Assembly (NCBI GenBank): GCA_007135745.1
Contig: SLIH01000392.1
Location: 1 to 5,920 of the forward strand
DNA: 5,920 bases
Direction: 5' to 3'
Source of the DNA: Halomonas sp.
GTDB lineage: Bacteria > Pseudomonadota > Gammaproteobacteria > Pseudomonadales > Oleiphilaceae
Part shown: in pieces, positions 1-5,478 of the stretch
How the letters are laid out: the number at the start of each line of letters is the position of its first letter
How positions within the stretch are numbered: position 1 is the stretch's first letter
Notes under the pieces: generated by a model
Told to the model about the DNA's origin: nothing
The model's database searches: none
What the model saw: only the letters and a program-made list of their open reading frames with translations
Translations under genes and position numbers: made by a program

Positions 1-1834
1 CAAAGCCAACCACCAGGGCGTTGCGCTGGTCGTAGGCAATGCCGTTGTCCGTCAGCCACTGCTGCATGCTGCCGTCAAAGAACCAGACCTCCACCATGGG
101 ACTGAGATTGACGCTGAACCAGCCAACCAGCAGCACGACCGGCACCAGCAACGCCGCTTCCCAGCCCGGCGGCACCAGCGAACGGAATGCGCCCGGCAGC
201 CGACTCCACAGCAAAGCAAAGGCGAGCATGGCCACAGGGAGCAGCAACAGCACGCTGAACACCGCCGGCAGGTGATTTTCGACGAAAGGCGCCATCCAAA
301 GCCCTGCAAGGAAGCCAAGGACCACCGTCGGCAGCGCTTCCATGATCTCGATCGAAGGTTTGACCACGCCACGCAGCTTCGGCGTCATGAAATAGGCGGT
401 GTAGATGGCACCCATGATCGCCAGTGGGATGGCAAACAGCATGGCGTAGAAGGCCGCCTTGAGCGTGCCCACGGACAGCGGCACCAGGCTCATCTTGGGC
501 TCGAAGTCATCGGTGGAGGAGGCGGACTGCCAGACGTAATCCGGCTGTGAGCGCCCCTCATACCAGACCTCGTGCCACAACGTTGAAAAAGACACTTCCG
601 GGTGACGATTCCAGACGTCGAACACATGCATCTGGCCCACACCATCAATCGCCATCAGGCGTCCATCCCGGGGCGATATGGCCAGCTTCTGAATGGGGCC
701 ATCGGCCACCTTCTTGCGCAGCAGATCCGAATGAGCCGTGGCATGGTGAACACCCACGGTGCCGCGATCATCCGCTACCCAGAAGCCCTTGCGGAAATAC
801 TCCGGTGCTATGTGGGTAACGCTGCCCTCGTAAGACTGGAAGTCCCGCACCCGCTGCAGATGATGAACGTTCGCATCATCGCGCACCGGAAACCACTGGG
901 AGACCTCACCGTCCGAAGTACCCACGATCAGCGACACGGTGCCAATCAGAAAATCCATGGCCGTGATACGTTCGCCTTCGTTGGCAATCTGGAGGGTCTC
1001 GGCCTTGTGAATATTGTTGAGTCGGGCAATGTTGAAGTGATGCAGTTGCCCCTGGTCATCGGCCACGTACAGATGACGGAAGCGGTTATTGAGCTGCATG
1101 TGAAGTGGCCGGCCATCGATCCGGCCCACTTCATGGCGCTGCTGTTTGAGCTCGGTTTCGCCGGTCATCATGTTGGTCGATTCTTCGAAAACAGAGAGCA
1201 GGATCCGCCCGTCCTCGGTGGCGGCGGCCACATAGGTTTCGCCCCTGCGGGTTTGTACCGCCAGAACAGTCAGCGGCTGGCCCTCCGGGTCCAGCGTCAC
1301 CGGCTCGTTTCCCACCGGAAAGCCAATTTCCGCCTCAATGACTCGCTGCCCGTCGGGATAGGTATTGTTGTAGTCATGACGCACGATCAACGCCTGACCG
1401 TTATCAAACCCGAGCCCCACCACATTGCTTTGCGCCTCGCCAACGGCGTGCGATGTCGTTTTCGCCCTTTCCGGAACCGGAAGTTGCACATCCCTGCGGA
1501 TGGCGCCCCCATCAATTTCGAAGAAACTGGCGCGCCCGGAGCTGGTATAAAGCGCCACGAGCTCCTGATAACGCTCCATGGCCAGATGAACCATCTCGTC
1601 ACCCGGCGTTACCACTGGCAGTGGCTCGACAAACTCCATGTCGGCCGAGGGCGACTGGAACAGCGGCGCCACTTCGCTGAACAGGTACACAAAAATCAGG
1701 GCCAGGGAAGCGACCACACCAATGCCCGCCATGCCGATGCCATAGCGTGAAAGATGGTCCTTAAGTGCCCGTTTGCGCCGAAGCCTGGCACGCTGTTGAG
1801 CGTCAGGCAGAATCGAGGAATATTTCTGAGACAT
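1..1834 (-). CDS. pstC: Phosphate ABC transporter permease PstC, long form with large periplasmic domain (3' end cut by window edge)
   Basis: PstC is one of the two inner-membrane permease subunits of the PstSCAB phosphate importer. From the ATG at 1834-1832 the frame stays open to the window edge, giving 611 residues without a stop. Residues 1-30 are basic and cytoplasmic, and a hydrophobic helix spans about 32-52. Residues about 60-440 form a soluble beta-rich domain with repeated short DxG-type motifs. DFEPK at 443-447 precedes the permease core, with hydrophobic segments near 455-483, 500-517, 525-543 and 560-579. The core includes LPTVVLGFLAGLW (501-513) and ends in YDQRNALVVGF, which are typical of PstC. 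The C-terminal helices and the EAA loop that contacts PstB lie outside the window. An in-frame ATG at 1843 would add three residues. Both starts have poor Shine-Dalgarno matches; GGA at 1841-1839 slightly favours 1834. The gene follows pstS and has its own Pho box; pstA and pstB are expected to the left. Confidence 0.93.
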   Translation of the reverse strand, partial: MSQKYSSILPDAQQRARLRRKRALKDHLSRYGIGMAGIGVVASLALIFVYLFSEVAPLFQSPSADMEFVEPLPVVTPGDEMVHLAMERYQELVALYTSSGRASFFEIDGGAIRRDVQLPVPERAKTTSHAVGEAQSNVVGLGFDNGQALIVRHDYNNTYPDGQRVIEAEIGFPVGNEPVTLDPEGQPLTVLAVQTRRGETYVAAATEDGRILLSVFEESTNMMTGETELKQQRHEVGRIDGRPLHMQLNNRFRHLYVADDQGQLHHFNIARLNNIHKAETLQIANEGERITAMDFLIGTVSLIVGTSDGEVSQWFPVRDDANVHHLQRVRDFQSYEGSVTHIAPEYFRKGFWVADDRGTVGVHHATAHSDLLRKKVADGPIQKLAISPRDGRLMAIDGVGQMHVFDVWNRHPEVSFSTLWHEVWYEGRSQPDYVWQSASSTDDFEPKMSLVPLSVGTLKAAFYAMLFAIPLAIMGAIYTAYFMTPKLRGVVKPSIEIMEALPTVVLGFLAGLWMAPFVENHLPAVFSVLLLLPVAMLAFALLWSRLPGAFRSLVPPGWEAALLVPVVLLVGWFSVNLSPMVEVWFFDGSMQQWLTDNGIAYDQRNALVVGF

Positions 1835-1879
1835 GGTGTCCATCCAGGGTCGTGGGACTGTCTGTTTTCAGATGGGAGG

Positions 1880-1913
1880 ACAATAAGGCAGATATGTGAC
1901 AGCTTTATGACAG
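1880..1913 (-). promoter_or_regulatory. PhoB-dependent promoter of pstC (Pho box plus -10)
   Basis: The minus strand reads CTGTCAT-AAAG-CTGTCAC over 1913-1896. This is two 7-bp direct repeats with a 4-bp spacer, the classic Pho box bound by phosphorylated PhoB in place of a -35 element. TATTGT at 1885-1880 lies 10 nt downstream and serves as a -10 candidate (4 of 6 consensus bases). A start near 1873 would leave a leader of about 39 nt before pstC. The orientation and position fit induction of pstC by phosphate starvation independently of pstS. The assignment of PhoB is inferred from the motif. Confidence 0.85.
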
Positions 1914-1916
1914 ACT

Positions 1917-1954
1917 GAAATAAAGAGCCCAACCGGCCAGGAAGCCGGTCGGGC
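1917..1954 (-). terminator. Intrinsic terminator (or attenuator) after pstS
   Basis: On the minus strand an 11-bp GC-rich stem forms between 1954-1944 and 1937-1927, with one G-U pair and a 6-nt loop (TTCCTG). It is followed by TCTTTATTTC, a U-rich tail. It begins 9 nt after the pstS stop codon and lies upstream of the pstC Pho box, so it should end or reduce pstS transcripts. A partial terminator that leaves some read-through, or a 3' stabilising hairpin for pstS mRNA, is equally compatible with the sequence. Confidence 0.8.
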
Positions 1955-1963
1955 GAAGAGACA

Positions 1964-2935
1964 TTATTCGATGCCCAGTTCTTTGAGGGTACGGTTGGCA
2001 ACAGCGGCTGGCAGCGGCACGAAACCATCACGGTTAACCACTTCCTGCCCCTGGCGTGAGAGCATCATTCTGACGAATTCCCGATCCAGCGGCGACAGAT
2101 CCTCTCCCGGCGCCTTGTTCACATAGACGTAAAGGAAACGGGCCAGCGGATAATCACCAGTTACGGCATTCTCACCAGTCGGTCCGAACAACTCTCCACC
2201 GGTTTCCCGGGAGAGCGGAATCGCCCGCACCTGAGACGTCAGGTAACCAATACCTGAGTAGCCGATACCATTGCGGGATTCGCTGACCCCCTGTACCACC
2301 GAGGCCGAACCAGGCTGCTCATTGATGGAGGCCTTAAAATCACCGCCACAGAGTGCGTGCTCCTGGAAGTAACCGTAAGTACCGGATACCGCATTACGGC
2401 TGTAGAGCGTAATGGAACGGTTCTGCCAATCACCTTCCAGGCCCAACTGGCCCCAACGGGTGATATCTTCGTGGTGATCACAACGGCGCGTGTCGGAGAA
2501 AACCGCATCCACTTGCGGAATGCTCATGCCTTCGATCGGATTATCCTGGTTCACATAAACCGCGAGCAGGTCGATGGCCACGGGAACCGCCGTGGGTTCA
2601 TAGCCGTGACGCTCTTCAAAGGCACGGATTTCAGAAGCCCGCATCTGACGACTCATGGGACCTACGTTGGCCGTGCCCTCGGTCAGGGCCGCCGGTGCGG
2701 TGGATGAGCCTGCACCCTGAATCTGGATGTTGACGTTGGGGTAGAACTCGTTGAATTCCTCGGCCCAGAGCGCCATGAGGTTGTTGAGGGTATCAGACCC
2801 CTCGCTGGACAGGTTGCCGGAAATACCGCTGGCGCGCTCATAGACCGGAAGTCCCGAGTCTACGTCCGCAACGGCGGCACCGCTGACAAACACTGTGGTG
2901 ACCGCAAAGGCCGAAACAAGCTTCTTCAGGTTCAT
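1964..2935 (-). CDS. pstS: Phosphate ABC transporter substrate-binding protein PstS
   Basis: PstS binds inorganic phosphate in the periplasm and delivers it to the PstCA permease. The predicted protein is 323 residues, normal for the family. Residues 1-23 are a Sec signal peptide: MNLKK, a hydrophobic core and AVA before the mature DVDSG. Phosphate-pocket segments are visible: GSDTL (46-50), GAGSST (74-79), and RNAVSGTYGYF (180-190) with the SGT triad at 184-186. PGSASVVQGVSESRNGIGY follows, typical of the second lobe. Two cysteines (152 and 196) may form a disulfide in the oxidising periplasm. A start 15 bases upstream (2950) is possible, but GGAG at 2945-2942 sits 6 nt before the 2935 ATG and the signal peptide begins cleanly there. 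A Pho box lies upstream, a terminator-like hairpin follows, and pstC is next on the same strand. Confidence 0.96.
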   Translation of the reverse strand: MNLKKLVSAFAVTTVFVSGAAVADVDSGLPVYERASGISGNLSSEGSDTLNNLMALWAEEFNEFYPNVNIQIQGAGSSTAPAALTEGTANVGPMSRQMRASEIRAFEERHGYEPTAVPVAIDLLAVYVNQDNPIEGMSIPQVDAVFSDTRRCDHHEDITRWGQLGLEGDWQNRSITLYSRNAVSGTYGYFQEHALCGGDFKASINEQPGSASVVQGVSESRNGIGYSGIGYLTSQVRAIPLSRETGGELFGPTGENAVTGDYPLARFLYVYVNKAPGEDLSPLDREFVRMMLSRQGQEVVNRDGFVPLPAAVANRTLKELGIE

Positions 2936-2941
2936 GCTGTT

Positions 2942-2945
2942 CTCC
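2942..2945 (-). promoter_or_regulatory. Ribosome binding site that fixes the pstS start
   Basis: GGAG on the minus strand lies 6 nt before the ATG at 2935-2933. It overlaps the alternative upstream ATG codons at 2950 and 2947, so those are unlikely to be used. Confidence 0.75.
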
Positions 2946-2980
2946 ATCATCGATTGGAATCACTTTTGAGCGATGGGAGC

Positions 2981-3014
2981 ATCCTAAGCCTCAAAAATGA
3001 CAGTTGAATGACAG
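2981..3014 (-). promoter_or_regulatory. PhoB-dependent promoter of pstS (Pho box plus -10)
   Basis: The minus strand reads CTGTCAT-TCAA-CTGTCAT over 3014-2997, two perfect 7-bp direct repeats separated by 4 bp. TAGGAT at 2986-2981 is a -10 candidate (4 of 6 consensus bases) and starts 10 nt after the box, the same geometry as the pstC promoter. A start near 2974 gives a leader of about 39 nt. PhoB control under phosphate limitation is established for pst operons in general; for this gene it is inferred from the motif. Confidence 0.9.
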
Positions 3015-3051
3015 CAATCGACCTGATGGTAAATCTTCCCCGGAATCCGAC

Positions 3052-3079
3052 TTGCGCCCAGCATCGCAGGGCCTACAGT
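3052..3079 (+). promoter_or_regulatory. Weak candidate sigma-70 promoter for the dehydrogenase gene
   Basis: TTGCGC (3052-3057) and TACAGT (3074-3079) are separated by 16 bp and match the -35 and -10 consensus at 3 and 4 positions. It is the best-placed pair I see between the pstS Pho box and the plus-strand start at 3111. The match is poor enough that another promoter could be used. Confidence 0.3.
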
Positions 3080-3100
3080 GGAGAAATACGTGCCAATAAC

Positions 3101-3104
3101 GGAG
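3101..3104 (+). promoter_or_regulatory. Ribosome binding site that fixes the dehydrogenase start
   Basis: GGAG lies 6 nt before the ATG at 3111. It supports that start over the in-frame GTG at 3078, which would add 11 residues and lacks a comparable Shine-Dalgarno sequence. Confidence 0.75.
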
Positions 3105-3110
3105 ACCCCC

Positions 3111-4268
3111 ATGAACAACGGAAAAAAACGGCGTATCGCGGTCGTGCCCGGCGATGGTATTGGTCCGGAAGTCATCGAGCAGGCCCTGCGGCTTCTGTCG
3201 AAACTCCGGGATGACCGGGGGCTGACATTGGAGTGGGAACGCCTGGACTGGCCGTCCACGGCCTGGCACCAGGCCCATGGTCGCATGATGCCGGAAGATG
3301 GACTCAAACAACTGGAGCAGTATGACGCCATCCTCCTTGGTGCCCTGGGGGATCCCGGCCCACTTCGCGACCCCAGCCGTTATGTGCTTCCGGACAGTGT
3401 CTCCCTCTCTCCCCTGCTGGAGATGCGCAAGGGCTTCGACCAGTGGGTGTGCGAACGCCCTGCCCGACAACTGGAAGGGGCCCGCCAGTATTTGGCCGAC
3501 CCCCGGGCGGCGGATACCGACATGCTGGTAATCCGGGAGAACAGCGAAGGCGAGTACGTCGGCCAGGGCGGCCGGCTGCGTCAGGGACAGCCCGGGGAAA
3601 TCGCCACCCAGACGGAAATCTTTACCCGTTTCGGCACCGAGCGCATTATCCGCTACGCTTTCGAGCGGGCCCGAAAACGCGCCACGGAACGTCAACAGGC
3701 CGGCGAAACACGCACATTCAAGCAGCTCGATGACAGTGAGCGGGAAAGTCAGGTCTGCATCATCACCAAACGCAATGCCCTGCGCTACTGGGGCGATATG
3801 TACACCGAGGTGTTCGATGAGGTGGCGGCGGATTATCCGGATGTGGGTACCACCCACGAACTCATCGACGCGGCCTGCATGAAGTTTGTCCAGGCGCCCT
3901 GGCAGTTTGATGTGGTGGTGGCCAGTAACCTTCAGGGGGACATCCTGACGGATCTTGCAGCCGTTATCTCCGGCGGACTCGGCGTCGCCCCCTCCTGCAA
4001 CCTGAATCCGGACGACCGTTCAAGGCCTTCGATGTTCGAGCCCACCCACGGCAGTGCGCCGGATATCGCTGGCGAAAACAAGGCGGACCCAACCGCCATG
4101 CTGTTTACAGCGGCCCGGATGCTGGATTGGCTGGGAGAAGAGGACAGCGCCCTGGCAGAGGCCGCATGGCAGCTCCATGAGGCGGTTGCGGCGGATCTGG
4201 CCGCCAACGGCGATCAGACCCGATCAACCAGCGCCATTGGTGACGCCATTCTGGAGAGGTTGAAGTAA
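3111..4268 (+). CDS. Isocitrate/isopropylmalate dehydrogenase family enzyme, tartrate/D-malate dehydrogenase-like
   Basis: The 385-residue protein belongs to the metal- and NAD(P)-dependent beta-decarboxylating dehydrogenases, which oxidise a 2-hydroxy acid such as isopropylmalate, isocitrate, tartrate or D-malate. The N-terminal VVPGDGIGPEV motif is at 11-21. Substrate-binding arginines are recognisable as R106, R116 and R142 (in RENSEGEY). K220 in the TK motif matches the catalytic lysine, and D253, D277 and D281 match the metal-binding aspartates (GDILTDL at 276-282). The cofactor segment EPTHGSAPDIAG is at 310-321. The run from YVLPDSVSL through FDQW, RENSEGEY, GGR, FTRFGTERI and RYAFERA reads more like tartrate/D-malate dehydrogenases than LeuB or Icd. 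About 20 extra charged residues occur near 191-214, and the usual ANP after the cofactor motif is ADP (325-327). The gene diverges from pstS and stops 6 bp from the convergent neighbour. The substrate cannot be set from sequence alone. Confidence 0.9.
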   Translation: MNNGKKRRIAVVPGDGIGPEVIEQALRLLSKLRDDRGLTLEWERLDWPSTAWHQAHGRMMPEDGLKQLEQYDAILLGALGDPGPLRDPSRYVLPDSVSLSPLLEMRKGFDQWVCERPARQLEGARQYLADPRAADTDMLVIRENSEGEYVGQGGRLRQGQPGEIATQTEIFTRFGTERIIRYAFERARKRATERQQAGETRTFKQLDDSERESQVCIITKRNALRYWGDMYTEVFDEVAADYPDVGTTHELIDAACMKFVQAPWQFDVVVASNLQGDILTDLAAVISGGLGVAPSCNLNPDDRSRPSMFEPTHGSAPDIAGENKADPTAMLFTAARMLDWLGEEDSALAEAAWQLHEAVAADLAANGDQTRSTSAIGDAILERLK

Positions 4269-4272
4269 GGCC

Positions 4273-4286
4273 GATTAGGGATTAGG
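4273..4286. repeat. Tandem 7-bp duplication at the convergent gene ends
   Basis: GATTAGG occurs twice in immediate succession (4273-4279 and 4280-4286). The copies cover the last codons and stop of the minus-strand dehydrogenase and reach into the 6-bp gap between the two convergent genes. It is short and may be a replication-slippage event or chance. Confidence 0.5.
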
Positions 4287-5261
4287 CACGTACCCACGCG
4301 CCTTATCGACCACGTTGAACAGTGCCTGCCCTTCTTTCCAATTGCTTAGATTGGCGAGAAACTGCTCCGTCAGCGCGGCCTTCCAGCCATTGAAATCTCC
4401 CGCCATATGAGCGGTGATGATCACGTTTTCCATACCCCAGAGGGGATGGTCCGAAGGCAGTGGTTCTTCCTCAAATACATCCAGGCCGGCGCCGGCGATT
4501 TCCCCCTTCTCCAGCGCTTTTACCAGATCGTCGGTCACCACGATGGGGCCGCGCCCAATATTGATCAGCCGGGCACTGGATTTCATCGCACGAAAGGCGT
4601 TGGCATTGAACATACCCTGGGTCGCCGGCGTCAGCGGCGCGGCAATCACCACGTAATCCGCCAGCCCAAGTTGCTCCGGCAAGCTGTCGTTACCATGAAC
4701 GGCAACAAAATCCGGATCGTCTGAACGTGCCTGGCGGGCGATGCCGTGAACCTCCAGGCCAATGGCGGAGACCAACCGTCCGATCTGCCGGCCAATGGAG
4801 CCCGCGCCCACAACCAGTACCCGCTGCCCCTGAGCCCTTTCGGTATCCCGGTGCTTCCAGCGACGCTCCTGCTGAAGCCGCAGCGAGCCGGGGAAATCCT
4901 TGGCGAACATCAGAATGGTGCAGAGCACGTATTCGGCGATGGTGCGATCGAATATGCCCTGAGCGTTGGTCACCGTGACATCGCTGTCGATCAGTTCCGG
5001 GAACATCAAGGCATCCACGCCCGCGCTGGTGGCGTGAATCCATTCCAGCCGGTCCGCCGACGGCCAGGCTTCCTGCAGGGCTTCAGTGCGAAAGTCGGTC
5101 ACCATCATGATATGGGTGCCCGGAAGGGTTTTGCGCAGGCTGTCCGCATCCCAGGCGAAACGCACCTCGGCGAGCTGGTACAGGGGATCGAGACCGGGCG
5201 GTGCCTCTTCGTCCGGAGCTGTCAGCACGGTCACCACAAGTCCATCAGTATTGCTGCTCAT
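4275..5261 (-). CDS. D-2-hydroxyacid dehydrogenase, NAD(P)-dependent
   Basis: This soluble 328-residue enzyme belongs to the D-isomer-specific 2-hydroxyacid dehydrogenases, which interconvert 2-oxo acids and D-2-hydroxy acids. The Rossmann motif GAGSIG is at 152-157. The catalytic set is visible: R237 in INIGRGP, E266 in DVFEEEP, and H285 in ITAHMAGDFNGW. Substrate-loop residues SAGVD (79-83) precede it, and the NAQGIFDRTIAEYVL helix (99-113) is typical. The segment after the second Rossmann strand reads HGIARQAR rather than carrying an acidic residue, suggesting NADP(H) preference as in GhrA-like glyoxylate/hydroxypyruvate reductases; this is inference. The C-terminus NVVDKARGYVPNP fits a widespread subfamily without a well-defined substrate. 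A strong AGGAGG site precedes the ATG. The gene converges on the tartrate-dehydrogenase-like gene with a 6-bp gap and diverges from the aminotransferase. It is not specifically serA, pdxB or ldhA. Confidence 0.93.
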   Translation of the reverse strand: MSSNTDGLVVTVLTAPDEEAPPGLDPLYQLAEVRFAWDADSLRKTLPGTHIMMVTDFRTEALQEAWPSADRLEWIHATSAGVDALMFPELIDSDVTVTNAQGIFDRTIAEYVLCTILMFAKDFPGSLRLQQERRWKHRDTERAQGQRVLVVGAGSIGRQIGRLVSAIGLEVHGIARQARSDDPDFVAVHGNDSLPEQLGLADYVVIAAPLTPATQGMFNANAFRAMKSSARLINIGRGPIVVTDDLVKALEKGEIAGAGLDVFEEEPLPSDHPLWGMENVIITAHMAGDFNGWKAALTEQFLANLSNWKEGQALFNVVDKARGYVPNP

Positions 5262-5263
5262 AG

Positions 5264-5273
5264 CTCCTCCTCT
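5264..5273 (-). promoter_or_regulatory. Strong ribosome binding site of the D-2-hydroxyacid dehydrogenase
   Basis: The minus strand reads AGAGGAGGAG ending 2 nt before the ATG at 5261; the core AGGAGG (5271-5266) has a 4-nt spacer. It is a near-perfect Shine-Dalgarno sequence, suggesting efficient translation, and it fixes the start. Confidence 0.8.
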
Positions 5274-5303
5274 GAATCAAAGACGTTGTCACTAGCGTAG
5301 AGC

Positions 5304-5319
5304 CAATGCCGGCGCATTG
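5304..5319. promoter_or_regulatory. Inverted repeat, possible operator in the divergent intergenic region
   Basis: CAATGC-CGGC-GCATTG is a perfect 6-bp inverted repeat with a 4-bp centre, 42 bp upstream of the D-2-hydroxyacid dehydrogenase start. It could be a repressor or activator site controlling that gene or both divergent genes. No regulator gene is present nearby to support this. No convincing -35/-10 pair is seen for either gene in the 217-bp region 5262-5478. Confidence 0.35.
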
Positions 5320-5431
5320 CCACAGCCTGTTACTGTCCCATCCAACAACAGCGAACCCGCATAAGGACTTTCCCTGATGCCCGCGCCTTCTTATCCACTT
5401 GCTTTAAACGATTTTGTTGGCCATTGTTGCA

Positions 5432-5453
5432 GAAGGGCCGTGTGACGGCCTTC
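5432..5453 (+). other. Stem-loop in the probable 5' leader of the aminotransferase gene
   Basis: GAAGGGCCGT pairs with ACGGCCTTC around a GTG loop, giving 9 base pairs with one bulged G. It ends 13 nt before the aminotransferase Shine-Dalgarno sequence. The following bases (AGTCAGTTATTCC) are not a proper U-tract, so a terminator is less likely than a leader hairpin. No riboswitch or leader peptide was recognised. Confidence 0.45.
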
Positions 5454-5466
5454 AGTCAGTTATTCC

Positions 5467-5472
5467 GGGAGG
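5467..5472 (+). promoter_or_regulatory. Ribosome binding site that fixes the aminotransferase start
   Basis: GGGAGG is placed 6 nt before the ATG at 5479. The in-frame internal ATG at 5569, near where many homologues begin, has no Shine-Dalgarno sequence, so the longer N-terminus is preferred. Confidence 0.75.
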
Positions 5473-5478
5473 TTCTCT

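Noticed and set aside
602..1750. Open frame of 382 codons on the plus strand, antisense to pstC
   Set aside because: It is a shadow of the pstC codons in GC-rich DNA. Its translation shows no recognisable domain and it lies wholly within a clearly recognised PstC.
2239..2707. Out-of-frame open frames within pstS on both strands
   Set aside because: They are shadows of pstS with no family motifs and no good ribosome binding site.
2991..3857. Open frame of 288 codons on the minus strand, antisense to the tartrate-dehydrogenase-like gene
   Set aside because: It overlaps a gene with a full set of catalytic motifs and also covers the pstS Pho box. Its product has no recognisable family features.
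4285..4302. Stem-loop at the end of the D-2-hydroxyacid dehydrogenase gene as an intrinsic terminator
   Set aside because: The stem is only 7 bp with a wobble or mismatch, lies in coding sequence, and is not followed by a U-tract on either strand.
4690..5043. Minus-strand open frame inside the D-2-hydroxyacid dehydrogenase gene
   Set aside because: It is an out-of-frame reading of the dehydrogenase and lacks motifs of its own.
5323..5340. Pho-box-like string (CCTGTTACTGTCCC) between the right-hand divergent genes
   Set aside because: The two half-sites do not have the 7-4-7 spacing and match the Pho box poorly compared with the two boxes near pstS and pstC.
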